Assembly (NCBI GenBank): GCA_029246505.1 | Contig: JAQWNC010000015.1 | Coordinates: 83,662-147,661 of the forward strand | From: Arenicellaceae bacterium | Lineage (GTDB): Bacteria; Pseudomonadota; Gammaproteobacteria; Arenicellales; Arenicellaceae | DNA: 64,000 nt | Reading direction: 5' to 3' | Shown: positions 38,162 through 47,375 of the stretch, one piece after another | Numbering within the stretch: the stretch's first letter is position 1 | How the letters are laid out: each line of letters opens with the position of its first letter | The notes under the pieces: model-generated | What the model was told of the DNA's origin: nothing | The model's database searches: none | What the model saw: only the letters and a program-made list of their open reading frames with translations | Position numbers and translations under genes: made by a program

Positions 38162-38217
38162 ATTTCCATGCGCCAACCAAGTATTTACCTAAAATTCCAA
38201 ATAACAAAATCTTAGCA

Positions 38218-38246
38218 ATAAAAAAGCACCCCAAAGGGTGCTTTTC
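38218..38246 (-). terminator. Rho-independent terminator after rpmE
   Basis: AAAAGCACCC pairs with GGGTGCTTTT around a four-base loop, followed on the minus strand by a T run. It lies about 50 bases behind the rpmE stop and is nearly symmetric. Confidence 0.85.
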
Positions 38247-38294
38247 GACAATTTATTTCTAGCTGTCCATTCTGACAGCGGGAATACTGGCGAA

Positions 38295-38501
38295 CTACTT
38301 CTTCCGCCCGTATCTTTCCTGAAATCGACCGACGCGGCCGGCAGTATCCATTACCTTCTGCTGTCCTGTATAAAACGGATGGCACGCAGAACATATTTCT
38401 ACAGTTAAATCCTGACCTAAAGTTGATCGAGTATCGATTGCATGTCCGCAAGCGCACGTTATTTTCATTTCTGAATAGTTTGGATGGATATCAGCTTTCA
38501 T
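38295..38501 (-). CDS. rpmE: Ribosomal protein bL31 (zinc-binding type)
   Basis: This 68-residue large-subunit protein retains the four cysteines of the zinc-binding C+ form (C16, C18 in CAC; C37, C40 in CSAC) and the bL31 pattern MKADIHPNY ... [23 protein letters not shown] 38501 is the family start; a longer frame to 38594 overlaps rho-proximal sequence without support. It is transcribed behind rho and ahead of a terminator. Confidence 0.96.
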   Translation of the reverse strand: MKADIHPNYSEMKITCACGHAIDTRSTLGQDLTVEICSACHPFYTGQQKVMDTAGRVGRFQERYGRKK

Positions 38502-38617
38502 GATTCTCTCTGTAATGCTGTGGATGACGATGATGTACCGTCGATCGCATTTCAATTGGGCGCGGATGGTAATCCAACTCAGCCTAACAAGCAAGACCCC
38601 CCAACTCCTAGGCGAGC

Positions 38618-39880
38618 CTATCGTTTCATTGCACTAAAAAACTCGGCATTACTCTTGGTCGACTTCAGCTTATCTAACAAAAACTCTATCGCCGTCACAT
38701 CGTCCATCGGGTGTAACAATTTCCGTAACAACCAGATGCGCTGTAGTTCCGTCGGATCCGTCAATAATTCTTCCTTTCGGGTCCCCGATTTATTAACAAT
38801 AATTGCCGGATATACTCGCTTCTCAGCGACCTTTCGATCGAGATGTATTTCTGAGTTACCGGTACCCTTAAACTCCTCGTAAATAACTTCATCCATCTTA
38901 GACCCAGTATCAATTAAGGCTGTGGCTAAAATTGTTAAGCTTCCTCCTTCCTCGATATTTCGAGCCGCCCCAAAGAACCTTTTAGGTCGCTGCAGTGCAT
39001 TCGCATCAACACCACCGGTAAGTACCTTCCCTGAAGCAGGTGCGACGGTGTTATACGCACGTGCTAAACGGGTAATAGAATCGAGCAAAATTATAACGTC
39101 TTTTTTATGCTCCACCAATCGTTTAGCCTTTTCTATTACCATTTCGGCAACTTGCACATGTCGCATAGCAGGCTCATCAAAGGTTGACGAAATCACTTCA
39201 CCACGAACTGAGCGCTGCATTTCAGTAACTTCCTCCGGGCGCTCGTCAATCAGTAACACAATTAATTCACAATCCGGATTGTTATGCACGATCGCCTGTG
39301 CAACCTGCTGTAACATCACTGTTTTACCACTCTTTGGTGAAGACACAATCAATCCACGCTGCCCCTTGCCAAGCGGAGCGATCAAATCGATCACTCTGCC
39401 ACACAGGTCTTCTGAGGATCCATTTCCCATTTCCAGACGCATGCGCTCGTCCGGATGCAATGGAGTTAGATTTTCAAAAAGTATTTTATTTTTAGCTTCT
39501 TCTGGTGGTTGATAGTTGATTGTTTCAACCTTTAGCAAAGCAAAATATCGCTCCGATTCTTTAGGTGGTCGTATTAAGCCGTGTACCGTATCGCCAGTGC
39601 GTAAATTAAATCGCCTAATTTGGCTCGGTGAAACATAAATATCGTCCGGCCCAGCCAAGTAAGAGCTATCCGCGGAACGCAGAAAACCAAACCCGTCTTG
39701 CAATATTTCTACCACGCCCTCACCACTAATATCCTCACCGGCCTTTGCGTAAGCTTTTAATACGGTAAATATTTGATCCTGCTTGCGCATACGGCCAATT
39801 CCATCGAGCTCTAGGCTTCGACCGATTTCTGCAAGTTCTGTGGGTGGCTTCTTCTTTAATTCAGCGAGGGATACAGACAT
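38618..39880 (-). CDS. rho: Transcription termination factor Rho
   Basis: Rho is the hexameric RNA-dependent ATPase that ends transcripts. The N-terminal RNA-binding domain (GDGFGFLRS...[18 protein letters not shown]) is followed by Walker [11 protein letters not shown] (about 185), [11 protein letters not shown], the Q loop and the R loop [19 protein letters not shown]. Length (420) matches E. coli (419). It lies behind trxA on the same strand, as in E. coli, with rpmE downstream. Confidence 0.98.
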   Translation of the reverse strand: MSVSLAELKKKPPTELAEIGRSLELDGIGRMRKQDQIFTVLKAYAKAGEDISGEGVVEILQDGFGFLRSADSSYLAGPDDIYVSPSQIRRFNLRTGDTVHGLIRPPKESERYFALLKVETINYQPPEEAKNKILFENLTPLHPDERMRLEMGNGSSEDLCGRVIDLIAPLGKGQRGLIVSSPKSGKTVMLQQVAQAIVHNNPDCELIVLLIDERPEEVTEMQRSVRGEVISSTFDEPAMRHVQVAEMVIEKAKRLVEHKKDVIILLDSITRLARAYNTVAPASGKVLTGGVDANALQRPKRFFGAARNIEEGGSLTILATALIDTGSKMDEVIYEEFKGTGNSEIHLDRKVAEKRVYPAIIVNKSGTRKEELLTDPTELQRIWLLRKLLHPMDDVTAIEFLLDKLKSTKSNAEFFSAMKR

Positions 39881-40184
39881 AATTAATTAGGTGTGCCAGA
39901 TAGGCTAAGGTAGGAAATCCTGAACAGAGATGTATAAAGCCCAGGAAGGTAAATCTAGAATTATATTAAAAGCTTGCTGAGAATCTTTGTTATGGCCTGT
40001 TTCGTACAGACCCCACTAGCATAGCCCAACAACTGAGGGCGGATTATCTCCCAACTAAAGAACGTTACCACGGCTTCATACGGGGGTCCAGCGCCAACAT
40101 GAGGCCCTGCACTGTCGGGGCTGCCCCTAAAACCACACTGAGGTGCTGCGTATTTATTCTCTAACGCTAAGAATATCGCTAGTG
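39881..40184. other. 304-bp trxA-rho intergenic region / rho leader
   Basis: Same-strand spacer between trxA and rho, with no gene. On the minus strand there is a short GGGG-CAG-CCCC hairpin (near 40116-40128) without a T run. The rest is a C-rich to mixed leader, in keeping with the long leader through which rho is autoregulated in E. coli; that role is inferred here. Confidence 0.35.
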
Positions 40185-40508
40185 CTAAATATTTTCGTCA
40201 ATAAAAGTAATTAACTGAGACTTACTCAATGCACCAACCTTGGTAGCCGCTACTTCTCCGTTTTTGAAAATCATTAGGGTTGGGATTCCGCGAATACCAT
40301 ACTTTGGTGGTGTGCCAGAGTTTTCATCAATATTTAATTTAGCCACCTTTAAGCGGCCGGTGTAGGTGGCCGCGAGCTCTTCGAGTACGGGGGCCACCAT
40401 TTTGCACGGTCCACACCATTCGGCCCAGTAATCGACCAGCACTGGTTCAGTGCTGGCAATAACTTCGGCATCAAAAGAATCATCAGAAATCTTGAGTGTA
40501 TTGGACAT
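40185..40508 (-). CDS. trxA: Thioredoxin
   Basis: Thioredoxin 1 reduces protein disulfides in the cytoplasm. The active site WCGPC (Cys32, Cys35), the cis-proline region [11 protein letters not shown] and the 107-residue length are as in E. coli TrxA. The gene is divergent from rhlB and upstream of rho, the conserved gammaproteobacterial order. A tandem repeat fills the space where its ribosome site would be. Confidence 0.97.
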   Translation of the reverse strand: MSNTLKISDDSFDAEVIASTEPVLVDYWAEWCGPCKMVAPVLEELAATYTGRLKVAKLNIDENSGTPPKYGIRGIPTLMIFKNGEVAATKVGALSKSQLITFIDENI

Positions 40509-40509
40509 A

Positions 40510-40539
40510 ATCAGTATCAGTTAGATCAGTATCGGTTAG
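40510..40539 (-). repeat. 15-bp tandem repeat abutting the trxA start
   Basis: ATCAGTATCAGTTAG (40510-40524) is followed directly by ATCAGTATCGGTTAG (40525-40539), one mismatch. On the trxA mRNA it occupies the 30 bases before the start codon, and no clear Shine-Dalgarno sequence is present there. Confidence 0.75.
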
Positions 40540-40600
40540 AATTAGTAATTACTGCGAAGCAACGCCTTGTCGCACTCCGCAATATTGAGGTCGCTCACTA

Positions 40601-40606
40601 TATAAT
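40601..40606 (+). promoter_or_regulatory. Candidate -10 box of rhlB
   Basis: A perfect TATAAT, 95 bases before the rhlB start, in the divergent trxA/rhlB region. The -35 region is poor. Confidence 0.4.
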
Positions 40607-40695
40607 AGTTTGTGACCGACGTTTATTTTGACGGCAATCATCAACACATTGCAAGTATATATCACACAAATAGGGTTAAACCCTGAGGATTTCAA

Positions 40696-42321
40696 GTGAG
40701 CGATAAACATACCGATAACAAAGAGGCTAATTCAAAACCTGCCAAAATTATCATTGACGATAATATGTCCACAGAAAAGTCACCTGCTTTAGACAAGATT
40801 GGTATTGACGACAAGGTGGAAAGCCAACCAGCATCTGACGATGAAAGCGAAGGTGGGCACGAAGAGAACGTTGAGCTCAAAACTTTCACCAACGAAATAA
40901 AATCGACGGCTCAACAAACACTGGCCGATAATGCTAAGCACTTAAGTACACAAACATTTGCTGGCCTGGATATCTGTGAACCTGTGCTAAACGGAATTAA
41001 AGAAACTGGCTTCGAATACTGCACTCCAATTCAAGCTCTCGCGTTACCCATAGCGTTACAGGGTATCGATGTCGCCGGGCAAGCGCAAACTGGCACTGGG
41101 AAAACCGCTGCATTTTTAATCGCCACATTCCATCACCTGCTAAAGACCGAAATAAAGGAGAAGCCAACCCCCCAATTGCGTGCACTAATTCTAGCCCCGA
41201 CCAGAGAGCTTGCAATACAGATACACGAAGATGCCAAGCCCTTAAATATACATACCGGCCTAAAGCTTGGCCTTGCCTATGGCGGTACGGATTACCAAAA
41301 ACAACGCGAACAGCTGGAAGCAGGCGTAGATGTTTTGATAGGAACTCCTGGTCGAATTATCGACTATTTTAAACAGGGCGTATTCAATATCAAAAAACTG
41401 GAAGTCATGGTGCTTGACGAGGCTGACAGAATGTTCGATCTAGGCTTTATTAATGACATACGCTATTTGTTTCGAGCAATGTCACTAGCAGAAGCTCGAT
41501 TGAGCTTGATGTTCTCAGCAACTCTATCCCTGCGAGTGAAAGAACTTGCTTACGAACATATGGCAAGCCCTGAGTCGGTGGTCGTTGAAACCGAAAAAAT
41601 AACTGCGGAGCTGGTAACTGAGAAAGCATACTTGCCTTCCAATCCAGATAAACTGCCATTATTGATGGGGCTTCTTCAAGCGCACGCCGGGTTACGGTGC
41701 CTGGTATTCATAAACACCAAGCGGATGGCCGAACAAATTCAGGCGACATTAAATGCCAATGGTTTTGAAAACGGCATGCTTTCGGGTGACGTTCCTCAAA
41801 GAAAACGTGAAGCGCTTCTAAAAAAGTTTAAATCTGGTGAAATTAATACGTTGATAGCAACGGATGTTGCCGCTCGCGGCTTGCACATTCAAGATGTCGG
41901 ACTGGTTATAAATTTTGATTTACCACAGGATGCTGAAGACTATGTGCATAGAATTGGTAGAACCGCTCGTGCTGGAGCCACCGGAATAGCCATAAGCTTG
42001 ATCTGTGAAACTTTTGGCATGCATGCGGCAGATATAGAGAAATACACCGGGCACAAACTCCCCGTCGAGCGCAATTACGAAGATTTTCTGGCCAAAGATA
42101 TGGTTATTATTGAACCTCCGCAACGTAACAGGCGCGGCTCAAGAGACTCCAAAACAAGCTCCCTCAGGAGTACCAGTGTCGCCAAACCCGCTAAAAGTAT
42201 CACAAAACCCGTGATGCCCAAGGTAGAACTCGTAAAGCTAAAAGACCCAAACACCGCAGAGCGATCCAAACTAATCAGGAGCCGCATTAGCCGCATTGGT
42301 GATATCCCCTCTGTTGGATAG
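40696..42321 (+). CDS. rhlB: DEAD-box RNA helicase RhlB
   Basis: RhlB unwinds RNA for the degradosome. Helicase motifs are AQTGTGKTAAF (I), PTRELA (Ia), VLDEADRMFD (II), MFSATL (III), ATDVAARGLHI (V) and HRIGRTARAG (VI). At 541 residues it exceeds E. coli RhlB (421) through an acidic, low-complexity N-terminal extension of about 85 residues and a basic C-terminal tail (RNRRGSRDSKTSS). Identification as RhlB rather than another DEAD protein rests on divergence from trxA-rho. GTG 40696 has GAGGA six bases upstream. Confidence 0.93.
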   Translation: MSDKHTDNKEANSKPAKIIIDDNMSTEKSPALDKIGIDDKVESQPASDDESEGGHEENVELKTFTNEIKSTAQQTLADNAKHLSTQTFAGLDICEPVLNGIKETGFEYCTPIQALALPIALQGIDVAGQAQTGTGKTAAFLIATFHHLLKTEIKEKPTPQLRALILAPTRELAIQIHEDAKPLNIHTGLKLGLAYGGTDYQKQREQLEAGVDVLIGTPGRIIDYFKQGVFNIKKLEVMVLDEADRMFDLGFINDIRYLFRAMSLAEARLSLMFSATLSLRVKELAYEHMASPESVVVETEKITAELVTEKAYLPSNPDKLPLLMGLLQAHAGLRCLVFINTKRMAEQIQATLNANGFENGMLSGDVPQRKREALLKKFKSGEINTLIATDVAARGLHIQDVGLVINFDLPQDAEDYVHRIGRTARAGATGIAISLICETFGMHAADIEKYTGHKLPVERNYEDFLAKDMVIIEPPQRNRRGSRDSKTSSLRSTSVAKPAKSITKPVMPKVELVKLKDPNTAERSKLIRSRISRIGDIPSVG

Positions 42322-43492
42322 GGATAGCCAAGAAATTAGTCGAGTGCCTGATCACAATACTTCGAATCCCTCTACAGCGCTGGTACTTAGTGGCGGTGGT
42401 GCCAGAGCGGCTTATCAAGTTGGCGTATTAAAAGGACTTGCCGAAATATTACCGCGCAAAAAGGGTGCCTATTTCCCTATAATATCTGGTACCTCGGCGG
42501 GGTCCATAAATGCCGCAGCACTTGCTGCTGACGCTGACAATTTTCACCAAGGTGTAGCCAAACTTATTGACGTATGGAGTAACTTTGAGCCTCATCACGT
42601 ATTTCAAACTAAACCCTGGGGGCTGATGTCTCGTGTTGCTCGCTGGGGATGGGCGTCAATCGGGATGGGTGATCCAAAAAATGGACCGCAGTCATTGCTC
42701 GATAACGCTCCTCTGCGCGATCTTCTTAGCGATAGAATTGACTTCGATCAAATTCAATCGCAAGTTGCTAAAGGGCACTTGTCCGCTCTTTCCGTAACGG
42801 CGTGCAGCTACACTAGTGGTCGGTCCGCTTCATTTTTTGCCGGTACTGATACGCTTGAACCATGGTCTCGAGTCCGCCGAGATGGGGTAGCTGATCTAAT
42901 CAATGTCGAACACCTAATGGCATCATCGGCGATTCCTATTGTTTTCCCGCCAGTTTTACTGAATGACGAATATTTTGGTGACGGTTCAATGCGGCAGAAT
43001 GCGCCGATTAGCCCAGCTCTTCATTTAGGAGCGTTAAAAGTGTTGATAGTGGGCGTACGAGCAGAAGGCGACACTACGGAGCAAGAATCAATTAGCCATC
43101 CAACCGTAGGGCAAATTGCGGGTTACATCATGGATACCTTATTCCTAAACTCGATGCATTCGGATATCGAGCGCCTTGAACGAATAAATTCAACGCTTGA
43201 GCATGTGCCGGATGGTGTTCCATCTGAAGCGGTTAAATTTAATACTATTGAGCACACTGTTATTTCACCATCAGTCGATATCGCATCCATTGCAGAACAG
43301 CACTATGGAAACCTACCCCGTGCATTAAGAAATTTGCTCAAACTTGTCGGTATGGAAAAAGGGACTAGTCGACGCTTTATTTCATACCTAATGTTTGAAA
43401 AGAGTTTCTGCCGCGAACTAATAGAATGTGGCCGAAAAGATGCATTAGAAATGGAAAATGAATTACTCGAGCTGCTTTCAGACTGTCTTTAG
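42296..43492 (+). CDS. Patatin-like phospholipase
   Basis: The 398-residue protein has the patatin core: oxyanion loop SGGGARAAYQVG, nucleophile elbow GTSAGSIN (G-x-S-x-G) and catalytic Asp in GDGSMRQNAP (D-G). It would hydrolyse acyl esters of phospholipids. The C-terminal ~120 residues (SMHSDIERLERIN...) are shared with bacterial patatin-like proteins of the NTE/RssA side of the family. No signal peptide is seen. It begins (TTG 42296 or GTG 42299) inside the end of rhlB, overlapping 26 bases, so it is probably translated from the rhlB transcript. Confidence 0.9.
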   Translation: MVISPLLDRDSQEISRVPDHNTSNPSTALVLSGGGARAAYQVGVLKGLAEILPRKKGAYFPIISGTSAGSINAAALAADADNFHQGVAKLIDVWSNFEPHHVFQTKPWGLMSRVARWGWASIGMGDPKNGPQSLLDNAPLRDLLSDRIDFDQIQSQVAKGHLSALSVTACSYTSGRSASFFAGTDTLEPWSRVRRDGVADLINVEHLMASSAIPIVFPPVLLNDEYFGDGSMRQNAPISPALHLGALKVLIVGVRAEGDTTEQESISHPTVGQIAGYIMDTLFLNSMHSDIERLERINSTLEHVPDGVPSEAVKFNTIEHTVISPSVDIASIAEQHYGNLPRALRNLLKLVGMEKGTSRRFISYLMFEKSFCRELIECGRKDALEMENELLELLSDCL

Positions 43493-43496
43493 CAAC

Positions 43497-44987
43497 CTAC
43501 AGCAACAGCTTATCCAAATCACTGACCAGATCATCCATTACCTTTATGTATGTCGCACGACGATTTTTCTCCTTGAGAACCTTGTAGTCCCCCTGCGCCT
43601 GAGCTATCAACAAAGTTCGGAACCCATAAGATTTACCTGGTATTACCTTATCCCGCCCGGTGTCACCCGCCAACACCAAAAATACCCCCTGATTCGGCCC
43701 ACCCTTATGCAACTGCCCGCTACTATGCAAGTATCGCGGCCCCCAGCTCAAAATTACTGGCCTATCAGTAAGATCACGAACTTTTTTTATTAACCGATCT
43801 AATGCTGATTTAACTAGCGCGGTGTCGGGCAAATACGCCAAAATATTTAAATAGTCATTGGCCCCAAGCTGAGATATCAAAATGGATGCGGGCACTCCGG
43901 AAGAGCTCATGTTTAAAACCCCCTCTGCTAGTATTGTCGACGTCATCTGCTTGGTCTGGGTAACATTAGGCTCGTCAAACGGGTTTACTTCAAGCATCGC
44001 ACCTGCGAGCGCTGTAGCTACTTCCCAGTGAACAAACTCCGCACCTAGGTCGGCTGCAGTTTCCAGCGCACCCTGGTACATCACTCTCCGGTCCTCATAA
44101 GTATTAGATCCACCCCAAACCGCAAAAAACATATCATCCGGATAATCACCACCAGGCAATCTTGCAAGCCAAGGTAATATCCCCTTGCCTTGTTTGCCTA
44201 GGCTTTCTGCCACCAATTGTTCTACCCACCAACCAAACGGTTCAATATCTATCGGTAAAACCAGCCCTAATTTATCTCGACCGAGATGCCAGTTTTTCCC
44301 CATCCACTTACCTAATCGAACTCCACGACCGGTTCCTGCATTGCACTCAGCAATAGCTCGAGCCGCGGTAGCGACTACTCTATGAATGTCTATACCAATC
44401 AATGCGGCAGGCACCAAACCAAAATAACTAACCGCCGAATAGCGCCCACCTATATCTGCCGGATTAATAAAGCAAGCTCTAAACTCAGCATCAGCTGCCA
44501 CTTTTTCGAGCTCTGACCCTGAGTCCGTGATTGCTACAATATGACTGCTTACAGGTAAATCAGCATCAATTAACTGCTGTCGAAAATACAAATACAGGCT
44601 ATGAGTTTCAATGGTGCCGCCTGATTTACTTGCAACCACAAATAGCGTAGTTACCAAATCAATATCGTTCTCAATGCTCGCTATTTGATCCGGGGAGGTA
44701 CTATCAAGAACCTTCAATGTCGGCCAGCCAGCTTTTACGCCGGCAATTTTGGCCATAACCTCAGGAGCCAAACAAGACCCTCCCATTGCAAGTAGGACTA
44801 TATGTTGAAAACCAGCATCACGAATTTGACCTGCAAATCTATCGATTTCCACTAGGTGGTCTGCGACAAACTGTGGCGAATCAAGCCAACCCAATCGATT
44901 ACTAATTTTTGCTTGTGTAGTTGGGTCGTCGGCCCATATAGAAGGATCGCGGGTAAACAGGCCTCGAATCAACAAATTAAACGACAT
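43497..44987 (-). CDS. pgi: Glucose-6-phosphate isomerase, Tal-Pgi type
   Basis: Interconverts glucose-6-phosphate and fructose-6-phosphate. SIS-domain motifs are VLLAMGGSCLAPEV, VLDSTSPDQI and VVASKSGGTIETHS, with ADIGGRYSAVSYFGLVPAAL and the C-terminal SSGQLHKGGPNQGVFL. The sequence matches the isomerase half of bifunctional transaldolase-Pgi proteins rather than the ~549-residue E. coli Pgi. Here it is a free-standing 496-residue protein with no transaldolase fused or adjacent. It converges with the patatin gene with four bases between stops. Confidence 0.9.
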   Translation of the reverse strand: MSFNLLIRGLFTRDPSIWADDPTTQAKISNRLGWLDSPQFVADHLVEIDRFAGQIRDAGFQHIVLLAMGGSCLAPEVMAKIAGVKAGWPTLKVLDSTSPDQIASIENDIDLVTTLFVVASKSGGTIETHSLYLYFRQQLIDADLPVSSHIVAITDSGSELEKVAADAEFRACFINPADIGGRYSAVSYFGLVPAALIGIDIHRVVATAARAIAECNAGTGRGVRLGKWMGKNWHLGRDKLGLVLPIDIEPFGWWVEQLVAESLGKQGKGILPWLARLPGGDYPDDMFFAVWGGSNTYEDRRVMYQGALETAADLGAEFVHWEVATALAGAMLEVNPFDEPNVTQTKQMTSTILAEGVLNMSSSGVPASILISQLGANDYLNILAYLPDTALVKSALDRLIKKVRDLTDRPVILSWGPRYLHSSGQLHKGGPNQGVFLVLAGDTGRDKVIPGKSYGFRTLLIAQAQGDYKVLKEKNRRATYIKVMDDLVSDLDKLLL

Positions 44988-45170
44988 GCTCGATTTTCCT
45001 GTTGTTAAATTTTGAGTGGCTAAAAAACTGCCAGCGCTTCACCGAAACTTAACATATTGGCGGAGCTATGATTATACAACTGATAGTAACAAACCTGATT
45101 TTGCTCATCTGGGCTGGTATCCTCCTATTCAAACAGAAAATATATCTATTTATTACCCTCAATCCAATTA

Positions 45171-46694
45171 ATGCTGAACAGTAATCGAGATATTTATCTA
45201 TTCGCAGCTATCGCCAGTATGCTCATATCTGCATGGTCGGTGTTTGCCGACCCCATTATTAATCAAGATGGAGTGCAGTACTTGCTTGCGGCCAACGATT
45301 TTGCGTCCGGCCGATTTAGTGCAGGAATGTCGCTATTCAAATGGCCAACTTACGCAATTATTATTGCTGTAATCAGCAAACTAACGCCCTTCGGCGTCGA
45401 AATTAGCGCACATATACTCAATGCCCTTTTATTTGCCAGTTTAATGTGCGGATTTCTATTTACAGTTAAAACGCTAGGTGGAACGCGCTCAACACTAATT
45501 TTTACGACGATTATGCTACTGCTATTCCCAAGTCTGAATAAATTTCGCCCTTTTATAATCCGTGATGCAGGCTACTTATCGTTTTATATCTGGGCGCTAG
45601 GTTTCTTATTCGCACACTGTCAAACCCGCAAAGCCCGACCATTAATCATCGCCACGGCCTGCTTAACAATTGCCGGACTATTTCGCATTGAAGCTTTCGC
45701 AATTCTGGCGATGATTCCAATTATTCTACTAGGCATTCGCGCTAATTCAACCTGGCAGAAGCGCTGGTTTTGGCTGGCCGGAGCTGTCGTCGCTTGCATA
45801 ATGTGCATTGGATTAGCTATCTGGGTTTTTGGTGCTGAAAGTAAAATTTCGTTTCAAACGTTCAAAACGAACTCGTTCAGCAGCACCATGCAAATTATCG
45901 GCCAAATGTGGCAGCAAATAACTTTTCGACTAGATACTATTCGCTACGAATTTTTAACTGAGTTTAGCGGTGGCTTTGCGCCAACCGTACTGGTATTGAC
46001 CTTACTTACCATGGTTGCCTATGAATCACTTAGGCGTCTTGCTTTCGTATACGCTGTGCTCGCATGGCACGCGTGGTATCGACAGCTTGTTTTTCAGCAA
46101 TCCTCAGTTCGACACTTTTGGCAATTACTGTTGCTTGCACATTTGCTAGTGCTGACGGCTTTTGCCTTTAGCAAAATGTTTATTGCAAGTCGATATACCA
46201 TGGCTTTAGTGTTGACAGTTTTGGTAGCTGTTCCATTTAGTGTCGAGTATTTCTTTAACCGTTGGCAAACACACGATAAAGATAAAAAGGTACGCTTTGG
46301 TTTTCCATTACTTGTAGCTGTAATAACCCTGATAGGCATACATAGCCTCGATCTATGGACCGATAAGCGGTATGTGCGCGATGCTGGACAGTGGGTAGAG
46401 GCAAATTCTGAGCTCTCAGCACGTGTCTATAGTAATAGTCACATTGTAATGCATTATGCGGGGCTTGATGCCTTACGCAGTGGGCGTTTGTTTAACTGGC
46501 AAGAAACTATGTTCTTGGCGGGCGGGCTAGAATGGCGAACTTATGATTACCTCGCCCTACAATTTGAAATAGATTATTTGGATCGCAAAAAGCGCTTCGA
46601 AGACACCGTGGGCCTAATACCCGCTAAAGTATTTGCTAATAGTGAAGGAGATCAAGTCGCGGTCTACCAAGTCCCTCAAGATTTACGTTTATAA
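45171..46694 (+). CDS. GT-C-fold-like polytopic membrane protein
   Basis: A 507-residue protein with about ten to eleven membrane segments and a ~110-residue soluble C terminus. The first extracytoplasmic loop contains INQDGVQYLLAA with an Asp shortly after helix 1, the arrangement of the catalytic Asp in PMT/ArnT-type GT-C glycosyltransferases that use polyprenyl-phosphate sugars. Family membership is otherwise weak, so donor and acceptor are unknown. Its position beside lipopolysaccharide core genes (convergent with them) suggests envelope glycan modification. Confidence 0.65.
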   Translation: MLNSNRDIYLFAAIASMLISAWSVFADPIINQDGVQYLLAANDFASGRFSAGMSLFKWPTYAIIIAVISKLTPFGVEISAHILNALLFASLMCGFLFTVKTLGGTRSTLIFTTIMLLLFPSLNKFRPFIIRDAGYLSFYIWALGFLFAHCQTRKARPLIIATACLTIAGLFRIEAFAILAMIPIILLGIRANSTWQKRWFWLAGAVVACIMCIGLAIWVFGAESKISFQTFKTNSFSSTMQIIGQMWQQITFRLDTIRYEFLTEFSGGFAPTVLVLTLLTMVAYESLRRLAFVYAVLAWHAWYRQLVFQQSSVRHFWQLLLLAHLLVLTAFAFSKMFIASRYTMALVLTVLVAVPFSVEYFFNRWQTHDKDKKVRFGFPLLVAVITLIGIHSLDLWTDKRYVRDAGQWVEANSELSARVYSNSHIVMHYAGLDALRSGRLFNWQETMFLAGGLEWRTYDYLALQFEIDYLDRKKRFEDTVGLIPAKVFANSEGDQVAVYQVPQDLRL

Positions 46695-46705
46695 AAATTA
46701 GCGTC

Positions 46706-47371
46706 TTATGATGTGTTGATTTGCTCACATAATTCTTCACTAAGCGATTCATTACCTATCCAGTTCTTTAAAAAGCGCTTTTGGTCTCGTGCATGCGCTC
46801 TGCTGAACAAATGTTTACAACGTCCAGCGACGTCCAAATCAATAATCACGACCTGCCCACCAACCACCAACAGGTTAGTCGCCTTCATATCGCCATGTGC
46901 TAGGTGATTAGCTCGCAATTTGCTAAACAGGCTTGCAAGCTGCTCTATCAGCGCTGCCTGTTCGATGCGACCAACACTTGGTAAAACCTCAAGCAAAGAG
47001 TCGCCATCAATTGCTTGATAGACAAAAAAGCTATCGAATCGTAAAAGCCCTATTCTCCTCTCAATATACATCAGTGCGGCTGGAACAGCTATGCCCGCTT
47101 CGGTAAACGCTGCACTGGCATTCCATGCGTTGTTTGCTCTTGAACGCCTCATCACACGTTTTATAGAGTGCCAAACGCTTCTAGCAGTGAACTGTTTTAC
47201 AATTAAATCCCGGTTGTGAAAACGCACTCTGGTAACACTAGTCGCCCTGTCTGACTTCAGTGTTTCCCCTTGCTCAACTAATTCCGTTAATTGTGTGACT
47301 ATCCCATTTAGTTCTTCATCTTGATCGTTGTGCACTTCGTAGCGAAGATTAAAAGAGCTGTATACAGGCAC
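46706..47371 (-). CDS. LPS-kinase-like (RIO/Kdo-kinase fold) protein
   Basis: The 221-residue protein has the kinase core of lipopolysaccharide kinases: an ATP lysine in LIVKQFTA (about 59), catalytic HGDMKATNLLV (about 158) and metal-binding VIIDLDVAG. Such proteins phosphorylate Kdo or heptose in the inner core. It is four bases behind the GT-WaaP fusion gene, so both are probably translated from one mRNA. Two LPS-type kinases in tandem suggest two phosphorylation sites, which is inference. Confidence 0.82.
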   Translation of the reverse strand: MPVYSSFNLRYEVHNDQDEELNGIVTQLTELVEQGETLKSDRATSVTRVRFHNRDLIVKQFTARSVWHSIKRVMRRSRANNAWNASAAFTEAGIAVPAALMYIERRIGLLRFDSFFVYQAIDGDSLLEVLPSVGRIEQAALIEQLASLFSKLRANHLAHGDMKATNLLVVGGQVVIIDLDVAGRCKHLFSRAHARDQKRFLKNWIGNESLSEELCEQINTS

Positions 47372-47375
47372 TTGA

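Noticed and set aside
37977..38192. Plus-strand 71-codon open frame upstream of rpmE terminator
   Set aside because: It is antisense to the thiD remnant, whose minus-strand reading matches ThiD; the plus frame resembles nothing.
38922..39512. 196-codon plus-strand frame opposite rho
   Set aside because: Antisense shadow of the rho coding sequence; low-complexity translation and no family motif.
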